Shown: piece by piece, positions 37,006 to 44,410 of the stretch | How the letters are laid out: each line of letters starts with the position of its first letter | How positions within the stretch are numbered: position 1 is the first letter of the stretch | Notes under the pieces: model-generated | Told to the model about the DNA's origin: nothing | What the model saw: only the letters and a program-made list of their open reading frames with translations | The model's database searches: none | Origin: DATBGZ01 sp036557785 | GTDB taxonomy: Bacteria; Actinomycetota; Actinomycetes; Mycobacteriales; Micromonosporaceae | NCBI GenBank assembly: GCA_036557785.1 | Contig: DATBGZ010000092.1 | Location: forward strand, 62,001-126,000 | Direction: 5' to 3' | Length of the DNA stretch: 64,000 bases | Position numbers and translations under genes: made by a program

Positions 37006-37713
37006 TCAGGAGAGCAGATGGGCGCGCATCGCGGCAACGTCTCGGGCGGTCACGCCGATCGAGTCGACGTACCCTTCGACCGAGCCGTGCTCGGCCCGCA
37101 GGCCCTGCAAGAAGGTGAGCATCGCGGCCGCGGGCGCGACTGTGAACGGAGCGGAGGGCATGTCGCGACTGCGCCGGTACGCGGTCTCGGAGTGGTCGCT
37201 GAGCGCGTAGTCGGTGGCGATGGTCTCGTCCGGGACGCCCAGCAGGGAGAGGACCAAGGCCGAGATGATGCCGGTTCGGTCCTTGCCGGCGATGCAGTGC
37301 ACCACGAGCGGCGCCGCCTGCGCCTGGGCGATGAGCCGCAGCGCGGCGCCGATCGCCTCACCGCCGGCGGCCGACATCTCGCCATACCGCTCGACGAGGT
37401 ACGCGGTCCGCTCGGCCACGTCGGCGAACTCGCGCGGCTCCCATCGCGGATGGAGCAGGTGCAGGTGGTGGTAGGTGAGCCCGGTGAGCTGCGGGACGCG
37501 GCCGAACTCGGCGACCTCCTGCGGTCGGCGAAGGTCCACGACCGTACGGATGCCCAGTGCCGCGAAGCGGTCGTGGTCCACCTTCGCGAGCCGGCCCAGG
37601 TCATCCGAGCGGAACAGCCGCTGCCAGGCGACGGTGCGCCCATCGCTGGTGAGGTAGCCGCCCAGGTCCCTGAAGTTGTAGAGATCGGTGAATGTCACAA
37701 GACGCTGCGTCAC
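37006..37713 (-). CDS. tyrosine phosphatase-like protein (PTP/DSP superfamily)
   Basis: The 235-residue protein has the Cys-based phosphatase loop HCIAGKDRTG and the N-terminal YNFRDLGGYLTSDGRTVAW motif of the bacterial PtpB/LipA-like family; DDLGRL and DLRRPQEVAEFG are also typical. It could remove phosphate from proteins or phosphoinositides. The start is GTG 37713. It follows the gluconokinase gene by 9 bases on the same strand. Confidence 0.85.
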   Translation of the reverse strand: MTQRLVTFTDLYNFRDLGGYLTSDGRTVAWQRLFRSDDLGRLAKVDHDRFAALGIRTVVDLRRPQEVAEFGRVPQLTGLTYHHLHLLHPRWEPREFADVAERTAYLVERYGEMSAAGGEAIGAALRLIAQAQAAPLVVHCIAGKDRTGIISALVLSLLGVPDETIATDYALSDHSETAYRRSRDMPSAPFTVAPAAAMLTFLQGLRAEHGSVEGYVDSIGVTARDVAAMRAHLLS

Positions 37714-37722
37714 GCCCCGATG

Positions 37723-38244
37723 TTACCCATCCCGGCTGCTTCCGGCGTCGAGCGCCCGCAGCACCGCGTCCGCCTCGTCGGCTGCGCTCTGTCCAATGGG
37801 GACGGTTATCACGTTCTCGTCCGGCCCCGGCTCCTCGAGGTCGTCGAACTGCGCCGTCGCCAACGCCGGGGGAAAGAAGTGACCGGCGCGCCGGCCGAGG
37901 CGTTCCGCGATCTGAGCCCGGTCGGCGCGCAGGTACGCGAACCGCAGGTCGGGGTCGGCGGCCCGCAGCCGGTCCCGGTACTGGCGCTTGAGGGCCGAGC
38001 ACGCGACGATGGCCGGCTCGCCGGCACGTTGCCGTTGCGCGATCCACTCCGCGACCCGACCCAGCCACGGCCCTCGGTCGGCGTCGGTGAGCGGGATTCC
38101 CGCGGCCATCCGGGCGACCGCCTGCGCCGAGTGCAGCTCATCGGCGTCGAGGAACGGCCATCCGGTCCGAGTGGCCAGCGTCACGCCGAGCGTGGTCTTG
38201 CCACTCCCGGAGACACCCATCACCACCAGCACGGCCGCGCCCAC
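37723..38244 (-). CDS. gntK: gluconokinase
   Basis: The 173-residue protein has a P-loop at the N-terminus, VMGVSGSGKTTLG, then LDADELHS, GIPLTDADRGPWL, VACSALKRQYRD and GHFFPPALATAQFDDLE. These are the signatures of GntK, which makes 6-phosphogluconate from gluconate and ATP. The start is GTG 38244. It is divergent from the cimA unit. No gluconate permease is in the window. Confidence 0.93.
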   Translation of the reverse strand: MGAAVLVVMGVSGSGKTTLGVTLATRTGWPFLDADELHSAQAVARMAAGIPLTDADRGPWLGRVAEWIAQRQRAGEPAIVACSALKRQYRDRLRAADPDLRFAYLRADRAQIAERLGRRAGHFFPPALATAQFDDLEEPGPDENVITVPIGQSAADEADAVLRALDAGSSRDG

Positions 38245-38349
38245 CAGACGAGCCTAGTCCGGAGGTGGCCGCATCCGGCCCGCCCCGACGTGTCCCACAT
38301 CGTGGAAGGGCATCCCGAGCCAGTGCATGGCCGTGACAGAATCCGTGCC

Positions 38350-38376
38350 GTGAGGCAGATCCTGATTATCTGCTAG
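38350..38376 (+). CDS. leader peptide of the cimA attenuator (VRQILIIC)
   Basis: GTG AGG CAG ATC CTG ATT ATC TGC TAG encodes eight residues, four of them Ile or Leu. The stop TAG is followed at once by a GC hairpin and a terminator. A CAGAAT -10-like element ends seven bases before the GTG, and no ribosome binding site is present, so the leader mRNA is probably leaderless. CimA makes the precursor of isoleucine, which fits the Ile codons. It is too short for standard gene finding. Confidence 0.75.
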   Translation: MRQILIIC

Positions 38377-38438
38377 CGCGCGCACCGACGACACTGGGCG
38401 CGCGCAGACCTCCCGCATCGGCGGGGGGTCTTTTTGTT
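38376..38438 (+). promoter_or_regulatory. transcription attenuator of cimA
   Basis: First hairpin: GCGCGCGC (38376-38383, beginning with the G of the leader stop) pairs with GCGCGCGC (38398-38405). Terminator: AGACCTCCCGC (38406-38416) pairs with GCGGGGGGTCT (38421-38431), one T-G pair, ATCG loop, then TTTTTGTTGTG. The layout equals that before ilvB. Stalling at the Ile/Leu codons should change folding and let RNA polymerase through to cimA when branched-chain aminoacyl-tRNA is scarce; the exact antiterminator pairing is not obvious. Confidence 0.82.
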
Positions 38439-38496
38439 GTGCGAACGCCGGATCCGTGCCGACCGTCGCGACCCCTGCCAGGAAGGGAGAGCCGCC

Positions 38497-40092
38497 ATGA
38501 CCTACCAGGTCTTCGACACCACGCTGCGCGACGGAGCCCAGCGCGAGGGCATTACGTACTCCGTGGTGGACAAGCTCGCCGTGGCCCGGCTGCTGGACGA
38601 GCTCGGCGTCGGCTTCATCGAAGGTGGCTGGCCCGGTGCGATGCCCAAGGACACGGAGTTCTTCGCTCGCGCCCACACCGAGCTCGACCTGCGGCATGCG
38701 CTGCTCGTCGCCTTCGGTTCCACGCGCAAGGCGTCGACGGTCGCCGCCGGCGACCCGCAGATCCGGGCGCTGCTGGACGCGCAGACGCCGGTGGTCTGCC
38801 TGGTCGCCAAGTCGGACGTGCGGCACGTCGAGCGGGCGCTGCGCACGACCCGCGACGAGAACCTCGCCATGGTGCGCGACTCGGTTCAGTTCCTCCGTAC
38901 CGAGGGCCGCCGGGTCTTCATCGACTGTGAGCACTTCTTCGACGGGTTCCGCTTCGACCCGGAGTACGCCACGCTGGTCGCCGCGACCGCGCTCGAGGCG
39001 GGCGCCGAGGTTGCCGTGATGTGCGACACGAACGGCGGGATGCTGCCATCGATGGTGACCCGCGCGATCGGCGAGGTCGGCCAGCGGCTGGCCATACGGT
39101 TGGCTGCGCCCCCCGACGAGGTGCTGCCGCGCCTCGGGATCCACTGCCAGAACGACACGTCGTGCGCGGTGGCGAACACGGTCGCGGCGGTCGAGGCGGG
39201 AGTTCGCCACTTCCAGTGCACGGCGAACGGCTACGGCGAGCGCCCCGGCAACGCCGACCTGTTCGCCACGGTGGCGAACCTTCAGCTCAAGCTCGGCCTG
39301 CCCGTCCTGCCCGAGGACGGCCTGGCGCAGATGGTGCGGGTCTCCCACGCCATCGCGGAGATCGCGAACCTCGCCCCCGACACCCATCAGGCCTATGTCG
39401 GGGCCGCCGCGTTCGCCCACAAGGCGGGGCTGCACGCGAGCGCGATCAAGGTGGATCCGGTGCTCTACAACCACATAGACCCGGCCACCGTCGGCAACGA
39501 CATGCGCATCCTGGTGACCGAGATGGCCGGCCGGGCCTCGGTCGAGCTCAAGTCCCGCGAGCTGGGCGTGGACCTGGCCGCCCATCCGGACACGCTGACC
39601 CGGGTGACCAAGCGCATCAAGGAACTGGAGGCGCAGGGCTGGTCGTTCGAGGCGGCCGACGCCTCCTTCGAGCTGCTCGTCCGCGAGGAGCTCGGGCAGG
39701 CGGTCACGCCGTTTCGCGTCGAGTCGTACCGCGTGATCGTGGAGCACCGCGAGGACGGCGGCGTCGTCTCAGAGGCGACGGTAAAAATACACGTCGATGG
39801 CGAGCGCGCCATCGCCACGGCCGAGGGCAACGGCCCGGTCAACGCGCTGGACCGGGCGCTGCGCCAGGCACTCACACCCCACTTCCCCGCGTTGTCGGAC
39901 TTCGAGCTTGCCGACTTCAAGGTACGCATCCTGGAGGGGTCCCACGGCACGGGCGCGGTGACCCGGGTGCTGGTGGAGACGAAGGAAGCCGACGGCCGGG
40001 ACTGGGTCACGGTCGGCGTGCACGAGAACGTGGTCGACGCCAGTTGGCACGCACTCGTCGACGCCCTGTCGTACGGCCTGCTCCGCCGCTGA
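38497..40092 (+). CDS. cimA: (R)-citramalate synthase
   Basis: CimA condenses pyruvate and acetyl-CoA to citramalate, a threonine-independent route to 2-oxobutyrate and isoleucine. The 531 residues start MTYQVFDTTLRDGAQREGI, the DRE-TIM metallolyase motif; HCQNDTSCAVANTVAAVEAG and TANGYGERPGNADL are family signatures. The region after about 400 is the LeuA-type regulatory domain (VHVDGERAIATAEGNGPV region). ATG 38497 has GGAAGGGAG upstream. The homocitrate/isopropylmalate synthases are related, but the DTTLRDGAQREG start and C-terminus favour CimA. It is preceded by an attenuator with Ile/Leu codons. Confidence 0.92.
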   Translation: MTYQVFDTTLRDGAQREGITYSVVDKLAVARLLDELGVGFIEGGWPGAMPKDTEFFARAHTELDLRHALLVAFGSTRKASTVAAGDPQIRALLDAQTPVVCLVAKSDVRHVERALRTTRDENLAMVRDSVQFLRTEGRRVFIDCEHFFDGFRFDPEYATLVAATALEAGAEVAVMCDTNGGMLPSMVTRAIGEVGQRLAIRLAAPPDEVLPRLGIHCQNDTSCAVANTVAAVEAGVRHFQCTANGYGERPGNADLFATVANLQLKLGLPVLPEDGLAQMVRVSHAIAEIANLAPDTHQAYVGAAAFAHKAGLHASAIKVDPVLYNHIDPATVGNDMRILVTEMAGRASVELKSRELGVDLAAHPDTLTRVTKRIKELEAQGWSFEAADASFELLVREELGQAVTPFRVESYRVIVEHREDGGVVSEATVKIHVDGERAIATAEGNGPVNALDRALRQALTPHFPALSDFELADFKVRILEGSHGTGAVTRVLVETKEADGRDWVTVGVHENVVDASWHALVDALSYGLLRR

Positions 40093-40127
40093 CGACGGAT
40101 CGGCCTGAAGGGATCCGCCGTGAGCGG

Positions 40128-40172
40128 ATCGCTGTGGGCAGATCCGCTGTGGGCAGATCCGCTGTGGGCAGA
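40128..40172 (+). promoter_or_regulatory. three tandem PopR-like operators upstream of the clpP pair
   Basis: A 15-base unit, TCCGCT-GTG-GGCAGA, is repeated at 40143-40157 and 40158-40172, with a variant ATCGCT-GTG-GGCAGA at 40128-40142. I recall the Streptomyces PopR operator as TCTGCC-N3-GGCAGA: the right half is exact in all three and the left half matches at four of six positions in the two identical units. They end 41 bases before the ATG of the first clpP gene. The facing gene at 41441-41791 encodes a PopR/ClgR-type regulator. Confidence 0.65.
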
Positions 40173-40213
40173 GACGATTGTCGGTACCGTGCCGCGGCGG
40201 TCACGCTCGGGTC

Positions 40214-40843
40214 ATGAGCGACGAATCGAAGGCCCGCCGGTTCACCGAACGTGCGCGGCGCGAGCTCTACGAACAGCGCGTCCTGGTCCTGGACGGGGAG
40301 CTCGACGACGACAACGGCACGCTGCTCGCCACCCAACTGGTCGCGCTCGCCACCGAGGACGCGTCCGCGGACATCGCGTTGTGGATCCACTCGCCCGGCG
40401 GGTCTGTCCCCTCGATGCTCGCGATCCGCGATGTCATGCGGCTCATCCCGTGCGACGTCGCGACGCTGGCGTTGGGCATCGCCTACAGCGCGGGCCAGTT
40501 CCTGCTGTCGGCGGGAGCCAGGGGCAAGCGGCGGGCCATGCCCCACGCCCGCATCCTCATGCATCAGGGCTCGGCCGGCATAGCGGGCACAGCCGTCGAT
40601 ATCGAGCTGCAGGCCGGCGACCTGCGCTACACCCGTGACACGGTGCTGCGGCTGGTCGCCGAAGACACCGGGCAGCCGCCGGAGCGGGTGTTCGAGGACT
40701 CCCTGCACGACCGCTGGTACACCGCGGCGGAGGCGCTGGAGTACGGGTTCATCGACGGGATCGTGCAGACCTTCGACGAGATCGCGCCCCGCACCCACCG
40801 ACGTTTCGGGCTCGGCGTCGCGGAGGCGGGAGCCATCCGATGA
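40214..40843 (+). CDS. clpP: ClpP-family protease subunit, catalytic triad intact
   Basis: The 209-residue protein is a ClpP-like serine peptidase, which degrades unfolded or tagged proteins in a double ring with Clp ATPases. The catalytic residues are visible: Ser92 in GIAYSAGQFLL, His117 in RILMHQG, and Asp166 in HDRWYTAAEALEYGFID. The nucleophile motif YSAGQ differs from the canonical AASMG, marking it as a divergent paralogue. The Streptomyces clpP3-clpP4 pair is the nearest match in organisation. The stop overlaps the next start in ATGA. Confidence 0.88.
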   Translation: MSDESKARRFTERARRELYEQRVLVLDGELDDDNGTLLATQLVALATEDASADIALWIHSPGGSVPSMLAIRDVMRLIPCDVATLALGIAYSAGQFLLSAGARGKRRAMPHARILMHQGSAGIAGTAVDIELQAGDLRYTRDTVLRLVAEDTGQPPERVFEDSLHDRWYTAAEALEYGFIDGIVQTFDEIAPRTHRRFGLGVAEAGAIR

Positions 40844-41436
40844 GCAGCTACACGATCCCCAACGTCATCGCGCGACAACCGCACGGTGAACGAATCATGG
40901 ACGTCTACTCGCACCTGCTCACCGAGCGCGTCGTCTACCTGGGCACCCCGATCGACGCGGGCGTGGCGAACGCGCTCGTCGCCCAGTTGCTGTTCCTGGA
41001 GGCGGACAACCCGGAGCGAGACATCCAGCTCTACATCAACTGCGAGGGCGGCGACCCGAGCGCGATGCTCGGGGTCTACGACACGATGCGCTACATCCGC
41101 TCTCCGATCACCACGACCAGCATCGGGCAGGCGATCGGCGTGGGCGCGGTGCTTCTGGCCGCCGGCGCGCCGGGCAAACGCTCGGCTCTGCCGCACGCGC
41201 GCATCGTGCTGCACCAGCCGGCGGCGCAGGGGCGCGGCGCCATACCGGACCTGATCCTGCAGGCGGACGAGGTTGTGCGCGTCCGGGCCGACATCGAGCG
41301 CATTCTCTCCCGGCACACCGGCCAGGCGGTGACGACCCTGCGCGTCGATACCGACCACGACCGGGTCTTCACGGCCGACGCGGCCAAGGAGTACGGACTC
41401 ATCGACCACGTCATCGAGGAGCGACCCGCAGAGTAG
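40840..41436 (+). CDS. ClpP-like subunit lacking the catalytic serine
   Basis: The 198-residue protein closely follows ClpP (ERVVYLGTPIDAGVANALVAQLLFLEADNPERDI, QLYINCEGGDPSAMLGVYDTM), but the nucleophile site GQAASMGA is GQAIGVGA, so the Ser is Gly100. His125 (RIVLHQP) and the Asp region (DRVFTADAAKEYGLID) remain. It is therefore predicted inactive and probably forms one ring with the active subunit, like ClpR proteins. Its ATG overlaps the stop of the first gene. It meets the regulator gene head-on with a 4-base gap. Confidence 0.88.
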   Translation: MSSYTIPNVIARQPHGERIMDVYSHLLTERVVYLGTPIDAGVANALVAQLLFLEADNPERDIQLYINCEGGDPSAMLGVYDTMRYIRSPITTTSIGQAIGVGAVLLAAGAPGKRSALPHARIVLHQPAAQGRGAIPDLILQADEVVRVRADIERILSRHTGQAVTTLRVDTDHDRVFTADAAKEYGLIDHVIEERPAE

Positions 41437-41440
41437 GGGC

Positions 41441-41791
41441 CTACGCCGCCAGCGCGTACGCCGCCCGGCTCGCGCGCCCGGCGAAGACCAACGCCTGTGG
41501 GGTCCGCAGCGACTCCGCGATGCCCGTGGTCAGCTCGACCAGCGACGTGTCGAGCGCACCGGCGACCGCGGCGATCATCTCGCTCGAGGGCTCCTTGATG
41601 CCGCGCTCCATCTCGGACAGGTACTGCGGGGAGACCCCGGCGCGTTCCGCCGTCTCGAGCAGGGTCTCGCCGCGGGCGAGGCGGCACCGCCGCAGGTGCT
41701 CGCCGAGAACGTGCCGCCACAGGGGTTCGGTGTCGGGGCGCTGGGTCGCGGCACCGCCGGCAGACGGGCGCGGGAGAGGGGGCTCAGCCAT
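41441..41791 (-). CDS. popR: ClgR/PopR-type XRE regulator with C-terminal Ala-Ala
   Basis: The 116-residue protein has an XRE helix-turn-helix (about 22-85): EHLRRCRLARGETLLETAERAG, VSPQYLSEMERGIKEPSSEMIA. It ends AAYALAA. In Streptomyces, ClgR and PopR are activators of clp genes and are themselves destroyed by ClpP through C-terminal alanines; this end fits that mechanism. The gene lies next to a clpP pair that has PopR-like operators. The start is ATG 41791; the ribosome binding site is weak. PopR is preferred to ClgR by context only. Confidence 0.78.
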   Translation of the reverse strand: MAEPPLPRPSAGGAATQRPDTEPLWRHVLGEHLRRCRLARGETLLETAERAGVSPQYLSEMERGIKEPSSEMIAAVAGALDTSLVELTTGIAESLRTPQALVFAGRASRAAYALAA

Positions 41792-41828
41792 GCCCCATGC
41801 TAGGTCGCTGGCAGCCATCGGGTGCGGT

Positions 41829-41849
41829 GCGTTCGCGCGCAGCGAACGC
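41829..41849. promoter_or_regulatory. ClgR-type palindrome upstream of the XRE regulator
   Basis: GCGTTCGC-GCGCA-GCGAACGC is a perfect 8-bp inverted repeat with a 5-base spacer. It contains CGC-N5-GCG with the TTCGC arm expected for ClgR boxes as I recall them. It is 38 bases upstream of the regulator start and 143 bases upstream of the arylamine N-acetyltransferase gene on the other strand. Confidence 0.6.
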
Positions 41850-41991
41850 CACGGGAGTTCCAGCGGCGTCGCCCAGCGGTCCGCTGTCCGCTCGGAGCCG
41901 AGGCGGGATGACGGTACGGTCGGTGTGTCCAGGACCCGCTGCCCTCGATCCGGTCGCGACGAGCAGGGCCGCCGATGAAGGGGAGACCGAC

Positions 41992-42831
41992 GTGAACGAC
42001 CTGTGGGACGTCGGCCGGCTGGATCTGGACGCCTACCTCGCCCGGATCGGCGGCATCGGTGCGCGAGCACCCTCCCGTGCCGCGCTGGACGAGCTGCACA
42101 CGGCCCACGTGCGCACGTTCACGTTCGACAATATCGACGTTCTTCTCGATCAGCATGCCGGCGTCGACCTCGATGCCGTGCAGGCCAAGTTCGTCGGCCG
42201 TGGCCGTGGTGGTTACTGCTTCGAGCACAGCACGCTCTTCGCGGCGGTGCTCGAGCGCCTCGGTTACCCGGTTCAGCGCCGGCTCGGGCGAGTCGCCGGT
42301 CCGAGTTCCACCGGTGCCCGAACCCACTGCGTCGTCGTCGCGACGGTGGATGATGCCGCGCTACTCGCGGACCCGGGCTTCGGCATGAGCCTGCTGCGGC
42401 CGACTCCGCTCGTGGACGGCGCCACGGACGATCAGGACGGCTGGGCGTTCCGCGTCGCCGCGGTCCCGCACGGCGCCGGCCGCGCGTGGGAGCTGCACCG
42501 GTGGCACGACGGCGCGTGGGAGCTGATGCACGCGCACGACGAGTTGCCGGTGCAGCCCGTCGATCTGGTCTGCGGCCACCACTACACAAGCACCTATCCG
42601 GCCAGCCAGTTCCGGCACGCCCTGATGGTGACCCGCCACGGTAAGGGTCGGCACACGACGCTCACGCATGGCACGGTGACCGTGCGGCGCCCGGGCCAGC
42701 CGACCGAGCACCGGGAGATATCCATCGATGAGCTACGCGACCTGTTGCAGGAGATGGAGGTCGCGTTGACCGACGCCGAGCAGGCCCGCCTGATCGAGAA
42801 GGTCACCGCACTCCGCGCGCTACACCGCTGA
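41992..42831 (+). CDS. nat: arylamine N-acetyltransferase
   Basis: NAT enzymes move an acetyl group from acetyl-CoA to arylamines or hydrazides by a Cys-His-Asp triad. All three are visible: Cys76 in GRGGYCFEHS, His112 in ARTHCVVV, Asp127 in LLADPGFG. The 279-residue length is normal. GTG 41992 is preceded by AAGGGGAG. Upstream the frame continues but covers the ClgR-box region and is not part of the protein. The physiological substrate is unknown; related actinomycete enzymes act in amide synthase steps or steroid metabolism. Confidence 0.92.
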   Translation: MNDLWDVGRLDLDAYLARIGGIGARAPSRAALDELHTAHVRTFTFDNIDVLLDQHAGVDLDAVQAKFVGRGRGGYCFEHSTLFAAVLERLGYPVQRRLGRVAGPSSTGARTHCVVVATVDDAALLADPGFGMSLLRPTPLVDGATDDQDGWAFRVAAVPHGAGRAWELHRWHDGAWELMHAHDELPVQPVDLVCGHHYTSTYPASQFRHALMVTRHGKGRHTTLTHGTVTVRRPGQPTEHREISIDELRDLLQEMEVALTDAEQARLIEKVTALRALHR

Positions 42832-42842
42832 CCCGGCTGCTC

Positions 42843-43103
42843 GTGCCCGTGCCGGCCCGCAAGAGGATGGAGGATAAGTTGCGCACCATCGACTACGAGT
42901 TCCAGACCGACTGGGGCAAGGCGTGGGCCAGAGGCCAAGCCGAGGGCGAGGCCAAGGCGTTGCTCCGAGTCCTCGCCGCGCGTGGCGTCCCGCTGAGCCA
43001 GGATGACCGCGACAAGATCACGGCGTGCACGGACGCGTCGACCCTCGAGACCTGGCTCGACCGGGCAGTCACCGCCACCACGATGGCTGACGTGTTCGGC
43101 TGA
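42843..43103 (+). CDS. C-terminal remnant of an Rpn/PD-(D/E)XK transposase-like family protein
   Basis: The 86-residue product resembles the last part of a large actinobacterial family of about 300-residue proteins of the Rpn/YhgA-like group: YEFQTDWGKAWARGQAEGEAKALLRVLAARG, then ITACTDASTLETWLDRAVTATTMADVF. The nuclease domain that should come first is absent, and 11 bases upstream is the stop of nat. It is most likely a decayed fragment; a short expressed protein starting at ATG 42867 cannot be excluded. It marks a past insertion at this site. Confidence 0.6.
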   Translation: MPVPARKRMEDKLRTIDYEFQTDWGKAWARGQAEGEAKALLRVLAARGVPLSQDDRDKITACTDASTLETWLDRAVTATTMADVFG

Positions 43104-43126
43104 GTGGGATCGGCTACAGACAAATG

Positions 43127-43165
43127 CCGGGTGCGGCGCCCCGAGGGGACGCCGCACCGGCGTTT
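43127..43165. terminator. bidirectional terminator between the remnant and ilvE
   Basis: GGTGCGGCG (43130-43138) pairs with CGCCGCACC (43150-43158), with an inner CCCC-GAG-GGGG extending the stem. A GCC/GGC at the outer ends adds to it. It separates two convergent genes; CGTTTG follows on the plus strand. Confidence 0.75.
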
Positions 43166-43181
43166 GACCAGCGGCAGTTGA

Positions 43182-44276
43182 TCAGAGGACGCGGTGGACC
43201 CAGCCGTACCTGTCCTTGACCCTGCCCCGCTGGATGTCCACAAGGGACTTGCGAAGCGCTGCCGCGACCTTTCCCTTGCCCTTGTTGGGCATGGCGAACT
43301 CGCCGCCGTCGTACCGGACCATGCCGACCGGGGTGATCACCGCAGCCGTACCGCAGGCGAAGGCCTCGGTGATCTCACCGCTGGCCGTGCCGTCACGCCA
43401 CTCGTCGAAGCTCACCGGTCGCTCCTGCACCGCACGGCCGGCCGCGCGAGCCAGGGTGATGACCGAGTCCCGGGTGATGCCCGGCAGGATCGTGCCCGAC
43501 AGGGGTGGGGTCGACAGGTGCCCGTCGGCGTGAACGAAGAAGATGTTCATGCCGCCGAGTTCGTCGATGTACTTGAGCTCACGGGTGTCGAGGAAGACCA
43601 CCTGGTCGCAGTCGTGCTCGTAGGCTTCGGCCTGTGCGGCGAGGCTCGCGGCGTAGTTGCCACCGCACTTGGCCGCTCCGGTGCCACCGGGCGCCGCGCG
43701 AGTGTACTCAGTGGACACCCAGAGCGAGACCGGTTTCACCCCGGTCTTGAAGTAGGAGCCCACGGGTGAGGCGATGAGCACGTAGATGTACTCCGATGCC
43801 GGCCGTACTCCGAGGAAGATGTCGCTGGCGTACATGAAGGGGCGCAGGTACAGCGATCCCTCCGGATCGTCCGGCACCCACTCGCGGTCGATCTTGACCA
43901 GCTCGTCGATCGAGCCAAGGAAGAGCTCCTCCGGTAGCGGTGCCATCGCCATGCGCGCCGCGGAGTCGCGGAACCGGCGCGCGTTCGCGTCGGGACGGAA
44001 CAGCGTCACGCCACCGTCGGCGGTCCGGTACGCCTTGAGACCTTCGAAGATCTCCTGTGCGTAGTGCAGCACCGCGGTCGCGGGGTCCATGGGGATCGGC
44101 TTGCGTGCCTCGACCCGCGCGTCGTACCAGCCCTTCCCATCGGCGTACCGGATGGTCACCATGTGGTCGGTGAAGACCCGCCCGAAGCCCGGGTTGGTCA
44201 GCAGCGCCGACCGCTCGATGGCGGGCACCGGCTTGCGTGAGGGTCGGATGACGAAGGGGTTCTCACCGCCGGTCAT
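43182..44276 (-). CDS. ilvE: branched-chain amino acid aminotransferase
   Basis: IlvE performs the last step of Leu, Ile and Val synthesis, swapping an amino group with glutamate via PLP. The 364-residue protein is a class IV aminotransferase: HYAQEIFEGLKAYR, LYLRPFMYASD, AKCGGNYAASLAAQAEA and ELGGMNIFFV. EITEAFACGTAAVITPVG is the C-terminal signature. ATG 44276 has GGAGG nine bases upstream. It is monocistronic and precedes leuB on the same strand with a 134-base gap. Confidence 0.96.
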   Translation of the reverse strand: MTGGENPFVIRPSRKPVPAIERSALLTNPGFGRVFTDHMVTIRYADGKGWYDARVEARKPIPMDPATAVLHYAQEIFEGLKAYRTADGGVTLFRPDANARRFRDSAARMAMAPLPEELFLGSIDELVKIDREWVPDDPEGSLYLRPFMYASDIFLGVRPASEYIYVLIASPVGSYFKTGVKPVSLWVSTEYTRAAPGGTGAAKCGGNYAASLAAQAEAYEHDCDQVVFLDTRELKYIDELGGMNIFFVHADGHLSTPPLSGTILPGITRDSVITLARAAGRAVQERPVSFDEWRDGTASGEITEAFACGTAAVITPVGMVRYDGGEFAMPNKGKGKVAAALRKSLVDIQRGRVKDRYGWVHRVL

Positions 44277-44410
44277 GTCGCATACCTCCAAGAAGACAGC
44301 TGTCGATGGCGTCCGCGGGCCGAACAGATGGCAAAGCCGCCAGATCAACGTACCCGAACGGGCGTTAAGTGGGAAAGCGAGCGGCCCTGGAAGACCGCGG
44401 GTCGCGCGTG

